A stretch of DNA of 64,000 nucleotides from Adiantum capillus-veneris. Its lineage: Eukaryota > Streptophyta > Polypodiopsida > Polypodiales > Pteridaceae. The position numbers and the translations under genes were made by a program. This document shows positions 10,077-21,096 of this stretch, in pieces (position 1 is the first letter of the stretch; each line of letters begins with the position of its first letter). Location of the stretch: contig CM043947.1 in assembly GCA_014529385.2 (NCBI GenBank), positions 122,491,391-122,555,390 of the forward strand, in the 5' to 3' direction. The notes beneath the pieces were generated by a model. The model did no database searches. It saw nothing but the letters and a program-made list of their open reading frames with translations, and was not told the DNA's origin.

Positions 10077-12659
10077 CTAAACCAAAACATCGAGGTAAAG
10101 TTTCACAATCCGAGGAGTATCTGCTAGGTCCTCCTCCTCCATCCACTTCGCATCAAATGCAGGAAAGTTCTTGAAGTTAAACAAGAACCGCCTTCGGACT
10201 TTACCTTTCTTCGTATCGTTATGTGCCAAAATCTGTTCAGGAACAAGGATCTCCTTGTTTTCTTCCACTTCGGGTTGCTCATCGGGCTCCCCATCATTAG
10301 GCACATCACCCTTAACAAGTTTCAAGAGACTCACATGCGATGCATTGTGAATCCTCCAAGTATCTAGCAGTTTCAATCAGAAGGAGACATCATTTATCTT
10401 GTCAGTGATCTGGAAAGGTCTGTAGTATCGCATACTAAGCTTTGGAAAAAGCCTCTCCTTTCCCTTTTTCTTTCGTAGGCGCGCCTTCTCAAAACGTAAG
10501 AGCACCCAATCATCCTCCTTCAATTTCAAGTCGCGACGATGGCGATCCGCTGCCTTTTTCTGTCGTTCTTGAGACTCCTGCAAAGTCTCGCGAACCTTGG
10601 CAAAAGCCGTATCCAAATCTCGCGAATATTCATCTGCTTCAAACATCTAGTCTTTCGTGCTCAGGAAGGATGGAACCTTTGCAGCACTTTCAACAATCTC
10701 ACATGGCGTCTTCCCCGTCGAAGAGTGTATCGTGTTATTGTAGGCAAATTCCACCAAAGGTAAGTTCTTTTCCCATTGAGTCTTCTGATCCGAGATACAA
10801 GACTTCAATAAATCTAAAATCGCTGAATTGGCAATCTCAGATTGCCCGTCAGTTTGCAAGTGGAACGATGACGAGAACTGCAACCGCGTGCCAATGTTCT
10901 CCCAAATTGCCTTCCAAAACAAACTCATAAATCTGGGGTCTCTGTCGGAGACATTCGTCTCAGACGTGCCATGTAATCGGAAAATCATCGTGATCATTCA
11001 GTGTTCTCGGGAGATCAAAAATGAAATCCATTTCAATACTTTCCCAGTGGCGGGTGGGTATGGGTAAAGGCTTTAACAATCCCTGTGTCTTATGCCTGTC
11101 AAACTTGACCTTCTGGCATACTGTGCACAACTCTTCTACATCCTTTTTGAGTCTCGGCGAAAAGGAGTATCTCTCTACCCCCTTCATGGTGGTAGCAATG
11201 CCGCGGTGACTCGTAAAAGGTTGAAAGTGGCATTCAGTCATAACCTTGTCCCTCAACGGTTGTGTAACGCACAACAGAGTCTTTTTCATCAAGTAGCCTT
11301 CCCGAAGGGAGTATCCAGTTATTGTCTCCCCATCCCGTATCCGTGTGAAAATATCTGCAAAATTTGTATCTGTGGCATACTGATCGACCATATCCTCGAA
11401 GCTCCTATCATGTATCACAGAAATAGCCAAAACCAACGGCTTCTGAGACAAAGCATCTGCCACCACATTCTTCTGTCCCTGCACATGGACAATCTGGAAG
11501 TGAAACTGTGACAAGATGTTCGCCCACCGCATCTACTTTTCCGAAAGCTGCTTCTGTGACAAGAAGTAGCGCAAACTCTGATGGTCTGTAAAGACCGTAA
11601 AATCCGCTCCGAGTAGACAATGTCGCCACTAAGTAAGAGCATGGATCACTGCCAAAAGCTCTCTCATAAATCTGTGTTGTCATCTCCGGCCTAGAGAACA
11701 ATCGGCTCTCGTAAGCAATGACATGGCCTTTTGCATCAAGACCGCACCCAGACTACGACCACAAGCATCACAAAATACTTCAAATGACTTTTGCAAGTCC
11801 GGTAAAGTCAACTTTGGTCTTGTAGTCAATCTCTTGTTCAATATCTGAAAGGCAATCACCTCTGTGGATCCCCACGAGAAAGGGACTCCTTTCTGTATCA
11901 AGATATGCAAAGGGGAAGCAACCTCTGCAAACTTTCGTATGAACCGCCTATAGTACGAACACAATCCCAAGAAGCTTCCAACTTCATGGACATTCTTCCA
12001 ATCGGACCAATCACGTATAGTCTCTATCTTGGCCGAATCCAGTTGCACTCCTGCTATTGAGACAAAGTGTCCCAAAAAGTGTATCTCTGAAGCAAATGAT
12101 CTCTGTGTTCTGCCTCATTCTTGGAGAAAACAATGATATCATCAAAGAAAGTCCCAACAAATAGCCTGTACTCTCGAAAAATCCCGTCCATCATCCGGTT
12201 AAATGTCGCAGGAGCATTGGTTAAGCCAAAAGGCATCACCAAAAAAAAGTCAAATAACCCAAAAGTCATCCAAAAAGCTGTCTTGTGGAAGTCTTCCGAC
12301 GTGATTCGGATCTGATGATATCCACTCTTCAAGTCAATCCTGCTAAAGCACGAGGATCCCTGTAACCTGTTGAGTATATCATCGATCCTAGGAATCGGAA
12401 ATCTGTTCTTGATGGTGATTTTGTTGAGAGCTCTATAATCAATGCACATTCTCCAAGATCCGTCTTTCTTCAAATCCAACAACAATGGAGAGCAATACGG
12501 TGAAGTACTAGGCTGGACAAGACCCTTTTCCAAGAGGTATTTCACTTGGTTCATAATCTTTTCAATCTGTACTCGACTCACACGGTAAGGTGGCCGGTTC
12601 GGTGACGTGCTTCTAGGTATCAAGTCAATGGTCTGATCTTCAGGCCCTCTAAAAAGCAA
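10077..12659 (-). pseudogene. Element 1 pol: RT, RNase H, integrase, chromodomain
   Basis: Reading leftward: RT (12659-12054) has SPYCSPLLLDLKKDGSWR, CIDYRALNK, FSRIDLKSGYHQIRI and VMPFGLTNAPATFNR. Its active-site box reads FFDD instead of the usual YxDD/YLDD. RNase H follows (~12075-11408, with DACGRSLGAVL). The integrase zinc module (HRGIATTMKG...CTVCQK), the start of the catalytic core (MDFIFDLP), SDRDPRF and QTDGQSE cover ~11532-10647. A chromodomain-like tail (EQILAHNDTKKGKVRRRFL...FDAKWMEEEDL) ends at 10077. Frames change at about 12060, 11650, 11000 and 10380, so no functional polyprotein is made. The chromodomain places it among chromoviruses. A protease remnant probably lies at 12660-13120 but has no clear motif. 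Confidence 0.9.
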
Positions 12660-13164
12660 TCGGCATGAGTGTGGAGAAAAATCTTGGCGTTCTTTTGTTC
12701 ACGTCAAAACATATTCAACCTTTGTCCATCGTTCAATTCTCTCCCCAAAAAAATGAGTAAAGAAACTGAAGTTCATTAAGTACAATCTCTGAGCCCTTCA
12801 TTTGTCAAAGTCGCTTTCTCGGCCCGGTAGTCAACCACGGCGTAGTTCTGGTGGTACGAAGGGATTCCGAGTAGAACGTCACTCGCATGCCCTGAACAAC
12901 CCTGTCATTGCAAACGAAGTTTGCCAATGCTCGGTGTAATAGCAACATCCCATCCGGGTGCCAGTCTAACTACCTCCGCCTGTGGCGTCAGTCTGTCGGG
13001 CGTAATTCCAAATCGAGCCGCCAATTCCAAGTGAAAAGAAGTTGGCCTTGGCTCCTTCAAAAGAGCTTCCTGATCCTTCACTTTGCCCCAAAAGCGGCAA
13101 AGTTTGTACTTTCATTCATTTAATTCGGTTCAGGTCCCACGCCATGTGGTACCAGTTCTGCTTT

Positions 13165-14348
13165 TTATCTGCCTTTTCTGCCATGTTCCTCAATTGCTCT
13201 CGAACTCTCAGGCCTATCGTCGTTCTTATCATTCTGTTCTTTCGGTGCCTGTTTAGGGCACTTCGCGAAGATATGTCCATGTTCCCCGCATCCAACACTT
13301 CCTGATGAAGCGAGCTCTCTCCTCAGAAGTAAGCTTGGGTCGTGCATCCTTTTTCTCTGGTTTGCCCTTTTTCTTTCTACTTTCATTCCCAAAAGTCTGT
13401 TCGGCTCGTTGTGTCATGGCCTCATCTGTGGGGTAGGTCAGACTGCCAGAGTGAATGGCAAAGCCCCGCTTCGCATGACTCATCAACTCCTGAATAGAAG
13501 CTGACTTCTGTTCCAAGCAGTGATCTCGGATCTTTGTAGGTAGACCCAAGGTGAACCGCTCAATCTGTTCTCTGAAGCAGATCTTCTTGAATGAAGAGGC
13601 GGGTAGAAAAGAGATCCAAAATCTTTCACAATAAGCATTGATTGTGTCTTTCTTGGTCATCCGAAGATGGTTCCATGCAGCTCGTACATCTCGTTCATAT
13701 TCTTGCGTCAACCAAGAAGAAATAAAAAGCTTCTTAAATTTCAGCCATTTAACCGGCGCAGTCTTGTTTAAGAGAAGAGTGGACCACCAAGTGCGAGCAT
13801 TCCCCTTAAAGCAAGAGGCAGCTCTGCGAATCTTAGAGTACTCTGAGTAGCGTCCTCCCGCGAAAGCGATGTCCAACTGCTGTATAAAAGACAAAGCATT
13901 CGAAGCATCTGAGTATCTTGAGAAAGTGTCAAATTTAATTGACTGTCCACCTTCCTTAAACTCTCGGACTTTCTTGCTTTTATCTTACAGAAAGTCATAC
14001 TGGTTTGCTTTATAAAAAATTCTTCTTGTTCGCTTAAAAGTTTCCGTCATCACAATCTGAGTTGTCTGTAGAAGAGTCCTCAGTAGAACTATTAGTCTCT
14101 GGGCGAGATTTAGACTTCTTTGCCTTTCTCTTGCCCTTTCCGAAGCGTTGCTTCTTGCTTTGCTTTTTACCTTTTCTGTCTTCTTCGCTCAAATCCAAGG
14201 AGCTAGAAGAACTGTCAGAAGAAGAAGAAGAAGAACTGTGTACTCCTTCAAATCGAACACGCTTCTTATGTTTCTTTGCTTTGTCAAATGTCGACTGACG
14301 ACCCAAATAACCTTCATTAGGGAAGACCCAATGATGACACGCGGCCAA
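13165..14348 (-). pseudogene. Element 1 gag, central and C-terminal part
   Basis: The frame at 13894-13253 carries the Retrotrans_gag core (KGNARTWWSTLL, VKWLKFKKLFISSWL, RDVRAAWNHLRMTKKD). After it a CCHC knuckle is split by what looks like a 2-base deletion. KCW lies in one frame and CGEHGHIFAKCPKQ in the next (about 13295-13250). Upstream, 14348-14037 encodes GRQSTFDKAKKHKKRVRFEG followed by a Ser/Lys-rich low-complexity stretch. Gag resumes here after the mitochondrial insert. At least two frameshifts and one stop separate the parts. Confidence 0.85.
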
Positions 14349-14421
14349 ACGCCAAAGTAATTTGCGTAACCGGAACTAGAAAGGCAAGCAAAAACTCTTG
14401 CTTAAGGAATCAAGGCATGTT

Positions 14422-15620
14422 CTATTCAATAGTTCCAGCTGCGGTTTCCTTGATAGCTGAAAGTTCTTCGAAAGTATGAAAAGCTGGAGGACTGTAGACC
14501 ATCCATTCAAATATGGTTGAATTCTATTCACCAGCCCGAGGACTTGGAGCACACCTGTTCCCATCGCTCAAAGTTTTAAAAACTACTATAAAAAAACAAG
14601 GGATCCCCAATACGAAAACATAAAAGCCGAAACTACTTAAAGCATTCCATCCAACGTAAGAATCTGGATAATCAGGGATGCGACATGGCATACCCGAAGG
14701 ACCTAGGAAATGCATGAGAGAGAAAGTCGGATTCGCTCCAAAGAAAGTAATCCAAAGATAAATTTAACCCAAAGTCTCTAGGTATTAAAGACCAGGCATT
14801 TTACCTATCCAATAATAGAACCCTACAAATAAGGCAAAAACAACTCCCATAAAAGATGCATAATAAAAATATGCAACCACGTAGTAAGTATCGTATAAAG
14901 CAACGTCTATCCCGGAATTAGCCAAAACTATACCAGTAAGTCCTCCTATAGTAAACAGAGAAATAAACCCTACTGCAAATGACATGAGTGTTTTGTATTA
15001 TATCGAGCCTCCCCACATGATAACAATCCGACTAGGAACCTTGATTCCAGTAAGCACGGCGATAGTCATGATGGCCGCCGTAAAGTAGGCACGTGTATCC
15101 ACGTCTAAGCCTACACTAAACGTATAATAAGCCCAAGCAGTAAATCCGAGAACTCCAATACTAATCATGGCATACACCATGCCTAAATAACCAAAAACAG
15201 GTTTTCTGAAGAAAGTAGAAACAATGTAGCTAATGATACCAAATCCTGATAGAATGGGGATATGAACCTCTAGATAACCAGGGAGCCAAGGAGGATGCTA
15301 GTATGAGATATGGTCCCCTCCTCCAGGACGGTCAAAAAAAGTGATATTAGAGTTTCAATCGGTTGATGACATGGTAGTTGCACCTGCCCGCACGAGAAGG
15401 AATGGTAAAAGTAGGAATGATGTCACTAAAACAAACCAAACAAATAAAAGTAATCTATACATGGTCATTCCAAGCCCACGCGTGTTAAGGTAATGGTTAG
15501 AAAATTAATGAAGCCTAAAATAGAGAAAACACCTAATAGGTAGGGACTGAAAATGGCTAAATCAACAGCTCCTCCAGAATAACTGGTTATACTACTCAAA
15601 GGGGGATAGCACATGTGTTA
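14422..15620 (-). pseudogene. cox1: cox1 3' exon (cytochrome c oxidase subunit 1), unedited mitochondrial copy
   Basis: The sequence covers about 400 codons of COX1, from [17 protein letters not shown] to [17 protein letters not shown] and a final TAG at 14422-14424. From about 15490 to the end it stays in a single frame. That stretch has six internal stops: TGA 15355, TAG 15298, TAA 14998, TAA 14785, TAA 14764 and TAG 14524. Each falls where COX1 normally has Arg (TGA/CGA) or Gln (TAA or TAG/CAA or CAG). Many other codons also differ by one pyrimidine from the conserved residue: Tyr for His ([13 protein letters not shown]), Leu for Pro, Val for Ala, and in the other direction Pro for Leu, Ser for Leu/Phe. 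This pattern matches unedited mitochondrial DNA that needs C-to-U and U-to-C editing. One 1-base deletion lies near 15495-15510. It is not expressible as a nuclear protein. Confidence 0.93.
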
Positions 15621-16235
15621 AATAGCCTCAGCAGCGTTATGTTCACTCAATACTATACGCCATATGTTTCCGTATGGATTAGACTGTACCTTTATCCATC
15701 ACCCTGTCACAAAGCTTTTCCCTTGCTCTGGAGAATCCAATCTCTCAGTTCAAACTTTTCCCAATTATTCTTATAGCAGATGGCTTAGCTAGCATCCTTC
15801 GATTTAATACACTTCCATGATCTTATGTGCATCGACAAACCCTACATCAAGCATCTTCCTGACATAACGTAGTAAACCATGGATCGTACTTGCTTTACGC
15901 AATAAGGATACTTCAGCCGTACTTGCGTCTTAGAGCATGATGCCAAAACAGCTATCTTTATCTGTCATACCTACGAGCCATCCGCGGAGTGATAGATATC
16001 CCGCATTGAGTCTCTGATGGGAGGGCAAACCCCCCCAAGCAGGTTGTCCTTTCGTGGTAAAGATTTATACAGTAGTTTGGATTTTCAAGGTCTGCGGCCC
16101 GGCTTGGCTTCTTTCTTTGTAGCGAGGACGTTCCCGCATCGAGCGGAATTACTGTTCCCCACGTCTCCACAAGGCACGGCCTTTTTTTTTAACCGTCCAC
16201 CCAATGCCATTGCCCACCTCTACTAGAGCTAAGTT
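15621..16235 (-). pseudogene. Partial cox1 group I intron with LAGLIDADG endonuclease remnant
   Basis: Directly upstream of the cox1 exon boundary (before the YPPLSS codons) the minus strand carries CATCAGAGACTCAATG. This resembles the conserved P7/R element of group I introns. It is followed by a frame reading GWLVGMTDKDSCFGI, a LAGLIDADG-type motif, and later LLRYVRKMLDVG. Stops and frame changes interrupt it. Introns are known in this part of cox1 in non-flowering plants. The intron class is inferred from these motifs and no secondary structure was computed. Confidence 0.6.
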
Positions 16236-16239
16236 TAAT

Positions 16240-16652
16240 ATTGGAAAGTCAGTGCTTTTCTTTTGCTTTTTGCCATGCTTTTTGGCTTTCTTCTGTGCGC
16301 CAAAAAGCTGAGCAATCCCTGCATTAACCACCTCTTCTAGTTCCTTCTTTGAATATTGTTTGGGATCAGAAGGTTTCTTGAAAGCAGATTTCGGGGGTGG
16401 TGTAGTGGTTTTCTGCCACTACTCATGCACTTCCTGAAAAGAAGTCTCGCTCATATATTTTGAAAATTTGGGATTCTTCGCAAAATTGAGCATCATCTTC
16501 GTTGCATCGCCGATCAATTGACGGCGCTCCATCTCTTGTCTCTCCGCCTGAGTAGGCCGAGGCGGGCCATACTCTCTGCCTGAATCTTCGTTGTGATCCC
16601 AGCCTGCATCTCCAGATGCAGAGGGAGTCGACTGATCCTTGCGTGAAGCCAT
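16240..16652 (-). pseudogene. Element 1 gag, N-terminal part
   Basis: The ATG at 16650-16652 begins MASRKDQSTPSASGD and continues through RPTQAERQEMERRQL and NPKFSKYMSETSFQEVHE to an in-frame TAG at 16419-16421. The same frame then goes on as WQKTTTPPPKSAFKKPSDPK and ends in KKAKKHGKKQKKSTDFP, where mitochondrial sequence takes over. The stop and the insert both destroy the gene. The region lies 58 bases downstream of the primer site, as expected for gag. Confidence 0.78.
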
Positions 16653-16709
16653 AGGTGCCAGGGAAACAAAATTGGGTATCGGATTTCCCATAGAAGAGAA
16701 ATCGGCCGT

Positions 16710-16721
16710 GCTCTGATACCA
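16710..16721 (-). other. Primer binding site, initiator tRNA-Met (element 1)
   Basis: TGGTATCAGAGC on the minus strand is complementary to the 3' end of plant initiator tRNA-Met. It lies one base downstream of the 5' LTR (which ends ...CTGTTACA), the standard spacing. Confidence 0.95.
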
Positions 16722-16722
16722 C

Positions 16723-17261
16723 TGTAACAGACTTGGACACTCCAAGTCAAGAATCAATCACGACAGCACCAAATAACCACTTCTAAACAATTCACAGATC
16801 ACAATAGATTTACACTGGCCCGGCGGAGTTCCGTGCCTAGAGATATTGGCCCCAAAGACTGGCGCCCCTTTCGGTATTTCTTTTTGTATTAATAAATCAT
16901 CAAAGTACAAGAGAGCGGTTAGGGTTTCACTCTCAAACTCTGCGTCCAGATGCTCTGAGAAGTGAGACCCTCACCACTTATTTAAAGGTTACAAGGGATG
17001 CCCAAAAGCAGAGCCCCAAAAGCTAGAAAGCAAAAGCTCTTTTCCCCCTCTCACAGAGAGCTTCTGAAAGCAAAAGCAAATTCTCTCTCTTAATGAGAGC
17101 AAAAGCTGAGATTTGCGTCGCTCAAAAATATCCCACAAAAAAACCCAAAAAAATGCTTTTTTCACCTCCATGATTTTCGGAAATTAGGGTTTTTGGCAAA
17201 AATTAGGGTTTGCAAGAATTTTTAGAGTTTCTGATGTCCGCCACGTCATCACTTTGTGACA
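16723..17261 (-). repeat. 5' LTR of element 1
   Basis: On the minus strand it begins TGTCACAAAGTG and ends GTCTGTTACA. The 539 bases align almost throughout with 8956-9481. The main differences are a longer A/C-rich stretch near 17130-17165 and scattered substitutions. Confidence 0.95.
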
Positions 17262-17266
17262 AGGTG

Positions 17267-18700
17267 CCCAAGTTTGTTACAGCATCAATCAAGTATTGAG
17301 CTGCATATTCACTCTGGTCACATGTCCCATGTAAAACGTTCTTTGAGGCATGCATTTGATAGGGATAAAGTGGGAGAACACATTCCTGCACAAATGGGTG
17401 ATCATGTAGAGCAATTTAGAGTGCAAAGTTGTGATTTTCAGCTGCCTATACCTCCTCCAAAAGGGGAAGTAATGCATCAGCCAACAGCTCCATCTACGTG
17501 TCATTGGGACTTGCAACACTAGTGATGCAAACAAATCCATGGAGCCCAAAGACTTCAAGCCTCGGAATAAATCCATGAAATTAGATGCATTCTACGGTGA
17601 ATATGATGCAAGCAGAGTGTTGGCATTTGTTGCCCAATTTGATATTTCTTTTGGCATTCTTCACCAAAACATCGATGCTTCGTCATGTAAGTATGTTTTT
17701 GAAAGGTACAGCTGCACATTTGTGGATATCCGTAAAACTATCACCTAAACCAATCAAGAATTGGAAAGTCTTTAAAGAATGCTTCTTTGCTCAATTCCTA
17801 CCTCCAATGCAATGCAAACCGTTAATCAAAGATGGGACAAAATTGGGCAATCAAAGGGCAAGAAGGTTCTTCAATATGTAGAGAAGTTTTGGGAAGCTTT
17901 GCTACAAGCCTCTCGGTTTTTTGCCTATCACTGAAGCCGAGAAGAAGAGAAAGTTCATTGGAGGCTTTCTTCCTACATACCAAAAGGGCACAGAGTTGCA
18001 TCCTAAGGATACTTTACCTCAGCTTATTGCTTCGGCTCTTCCACAGAGGCATTGGAATCAAAAAATTTGCAATCCGGCAAGGGTGTGACTCCTATGAAGT
18101 GTTGGAGGTAAATACCCACAGATCACTCTCAATCTCCTCCAAACAGTTTCCAGTGCGTAGCTCTACTCGAGAGCTTCGCAGATATATTTTCTGTATATTT
18201 TTAGCCCACCATTTTGGGCATGTACACGCATTACTTTACCTTGAAGCATTCGATCTAGCATAGTCTACTCCAATAGAAGCCCGATTTCCGCATGGATGAA
18301 TCTAGTGCAGCGGGCTTGCACAAGAGGGGAGTCGCTCCGCTCCTTTGTCAACACATTACCCCGATTTTTTGATATAGAGTCACTGATGTCCCTTTGGGTT
18401 TCAGGGATACTACTGGGCTGACAATAGTCTGTTGTATGACTTTATGAACTGGAATTCCCGAAAATGTTGTACTTGACTTGTTTGAATGCAAGAACTGAAA
18501 GATGAAATGATTGCAGCATTTCGGTCTCATAAATCTCTATAGACATGATTGCAATAAGGATCAGTTAATTGGGCATCTATGAGGTCCCGATTAGATCTAG
18601 ATGTGATTACTAAATACGTTGCCGATTAATCATGGTCTGAGATTTGGAATGAATTTATGTGATCTGTCATGTGATGTCAAGTGATGTCCTACAGAAGACT
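17267..18700 (+). pseudogene. Deletion derivative of a related Ty3/gypsy element (gag joined to 3' region)
   Basis: The plus strand contains gag pieces in three frames. 17539 onward reads KLDAFYGEYDASRVLAFVAQ. 17663-17881 reads LRHVSMFLKGTAAHLWI and KNWKVFKECFFAQFLPP. About 17880-18060 holds the following gag segment. From about 18240 it matches the reverse complement of the 3' untranslated region of element 1 (9640-10100), including GAGGTCCCGATT and TGTGATGTCAAGTGATGTCC motifs. The whole of pol is therefore missing between gag and the 3' region. No LTR is visible at either end. Frames are broken throughout. Confidence 0.75.
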
Positions 18701-19302
18701 AGAGACTCTAACCTCGAGAAACCCTAGGAACGGGGGTCCCACCTCATGTCAATCTATCGGGTGGACAACATTGTGGAGTGCATCGACGAGAAAAAGTACG
18801 TTTACCTCAAATACGGCTAGGCATAGCCACAAAATAGCCCCCACTCCCTAGTTTGCTCCTAGGAGATACTGAAGCCACCACCAGACAAGAATCTGAACTC
18901 TAACACATGCCGCTAAGTTACATGAACACGAGTCTCGTCCCTCCAAATGAGGAAGATGAAGATCGAGTCCTTGCATTAAGTTGTTCTGCAAACTTCTCCA
19001 ACTCCTTGGAGTAAGAGACCCATCTATAGGAGCCTTTGGCCGCTCAATCTTGTCATGCATCATCGAGATAAGGTCATGGGTCTCAAATACTGCCTCAATA
19101 AGCACCTTCCAATCCTAGTAGTTGGTGGCATCTAGCTTTTAATGCCATGGAAACATCAAAAACACCAGAACCTTCCTCTCAAGTACCCTCCTGCAACCCC
19201 TATGTATGAGTAGACTTTCGCAAACACTCCAAAACATCATCCACTATGTCTACGTATACTTCTTCTATGTCTTCATCATGAGAACTCTCCACAACATTCT
19301 TT
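18701..19302. other. Unassigned stretch between two elements
   Basis: No recognised repeat or domain. A minus-strand frame at 18848-19105 has no motif. It may be the flank into which the short-LTR element inserted. Confidence 0.35.
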
Positions 19303-19566
19303 TGTCAAAGTCGGCAATGCAGAAGCGTGTAGACCAAGGTGAGAAAGCAAAGAGAGAGAGAGAGAGAGAGAGAGATGCACTGAACCAATCAACCAAGGCA
19401 ATGAGATAACATATGATAATACAATGGGGGCTAAGGGTTTCTTATATAGAAACCTCAGTAAACTGCCCTACCCAAACTTTGACAAATAAGTGAAATAAAT
19501 CCCTAAAAGCCAAAATAATACTCGGTTCACACTAGGCAGTTCACTTGAGATGCCTAAACTTTAACA
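19303..19566 (-). repeat. 3' LTR of element 3
   Basis: On the minus strand it runs from TGTTAAAGTTTAGGC to CGACTTTGACA (264 bases). It is preceded by the tract GCAGAGAGGG, the likely polypurine primer. It contains an AG microsatellite at 19350-19375. Confidence 0.82.
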
Positions 19567-19941
19567 CCCTCTCTGCAGCTCATAGTGGACATCAATAGTG
19601 AAACCAAGTCAATGAAGAAGCTACCATGGACACCCCAACAACTGCAAACTACTGGATACACCTCGGTGTTGCTCTCCTCAACTTTGTACCTGAAAGAAAT
19701 GCCATCTTGAGCATCGGTTGCCTCTGTAGAAAATCTGAACTGCAGACAAGACTACGTCCAATAATCCCCATTCGTGAACTGTGAACATATCACATGCAAA
19801 ATATAACACTCCAAGATAATGAACTCTGGAACACATCCTGTCCATGATCCGACCAACAATAATGAATTGGCGCGCCTATCCATAGTGTCTTTGATATGCC
19901 TGATTGGTTCCCTGCCAGATGCATGTGCCTTGAACTCCGAC

Positions 19942-21095
19942 TGTCACATGACACATCCAACCCTATGTGTCCGTGGACAAGCTACAGCACGACCAGGGTT
20001 CAGTCAGTCTAGAATAGACAGTGATCTGGCACTTTTGTGAGTCTGTTCGCAAACCGTGCATGACCAGTCACTTAGTGTAGATGCATATCCTATGGTTGCA
20101 CACAGCATGATCATAAGCATTCCCATCAGAATCCTTCAGGGGATTTTTCCAGTGCATTTAGCCTATTTTTCCTATTTTTGACATTTTTCACTTATTATTT
20201 TTAAGTGACTTTTGTTAGAAAGTAGGTAGGGCAAATTGAGTAAGTTTGTATATATGCAAACCTAGGCTAGCACTAATTGGCAGAAGAGGCAGCAGGAGCA
20301 CTCGCTCAACAGGCAACTTCTCAGCAGAACCCCAAGCCCTAGCGTTTTTGCTCCACAGATCCCTGGCGACAGAAGACTCAACAAGAAGCCTAGCGTTTTG
20401 CATTTGCAAGGCATCGGGCGAGCAGAGCCATTTTCAGCCCTAGCGTTTTTTATTTGCAGATCAGCCCAAGCGTTTTGCAGATTTACCGCGACGGATCATC
20501 AATAAACCCCAGTGTTTTCAGTTTTCAGCCCTTAGACATCGCAGATCAAGTCCCGAACCTCATGGATCTCACCTTCCCGCAGCAGTTTCTTGCCGCACGG
20601 TCAGTTTCCGCAAGGCTTACAGTTTCAGCCCGGAAAACGCAAATTTCAGCATCTACATTTTGAGCGCGTCGTCGTCGCATCATCGCCATCGACATCGACA
20701 TCGTCATTGACATAGAGTCAGAATTCAGCAGATAGAAGATTTGCAGATTTCAACCCTTAGCGTTTTCAAATTTCACCCGTCTTGTCGTCGTCCACATCGT
20801 CGGCAAGTCCAAGCATTGTAGAGATTTGTGCAATCATAAGTAGACCGCTCTCGCCATAGAGAGTGGGGCCTTCGGAGGAGGGTTTTACAACGTCTCTGGT
20901 GTCGTATTCTCTTCTCTATCTCTCAGTCTCATTCACTTCCATTCACTGTGTCCATTCACTTTGTTTTTGTCCATTGCACTCTCTCACTAAAGAAATGGAA
21001 GGCTCTCCCTTCCGTAAGTAAAAGGAACCCTTGAGGCACAGTTCGGAGCACTCATCTTGAGCAAAGTTCAAACATTCATTCCGCTGCACCTTACA
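19942..21095 (+). repeat. 5' LTR of element 2
   Basis: A 1154-base LTR starting with the palindromic TGTCACATGACA. Its middle carries many copies of a short CCCTAGCGTTTTTNNTTTGCAG-like motif (about 20335-20530) and a TCG/ATCGAC trinucleotide run (about 20664-20715). Both reappear in the right LTR. Confidence 0.93.
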
Positions 21096-21096
21096 T

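Larger units (their letters stand above)
14350..16240 (-). other. Nuclear insertion of mitochondrial DNA (NUMT) in element 1 gag
   Basis: Between gag residues KKQKKSTDFP (right, about 16240) and GRQSTFDK (left, about 14300) the sequence switches to mitochondrial DNA. It contains the 3' portion of cox1 to its natural stop at 14422, the short 3' flank, and upstream of the exon a group I intron remnant. Edges are estimated to within about 30 bases from where gag-like coding stops and restarts. No target duplication is obvious, as expected for end-joining capture of organelle DNA. Confidence 0.88.
8956..17261 (-). mobile_element. Ty3/gypsy chromovirus, full length but decayed (element 1)
   Basis: Two LTRs in direct orientation (8956-9481 and 16723-17261) enclose, on the minus strand, a primer site, gag, protease remnants, reverse transcriptase, RNase H, integrase and a C-terminal chromodomain. 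That order is Ty3/gypsy. Flanking pentamers GGGTG (8951-8955) and AGGTG (17262-17266) match at 4 of 5 positions and are a likely target duplication. All reading frames are broken by frameshifts. About 1.9 kb of mitochondrial DNA interrupts gag. The LTRs are roughly 95% alike by eye, so insertion was fairly recent. Confidence 0.92.
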
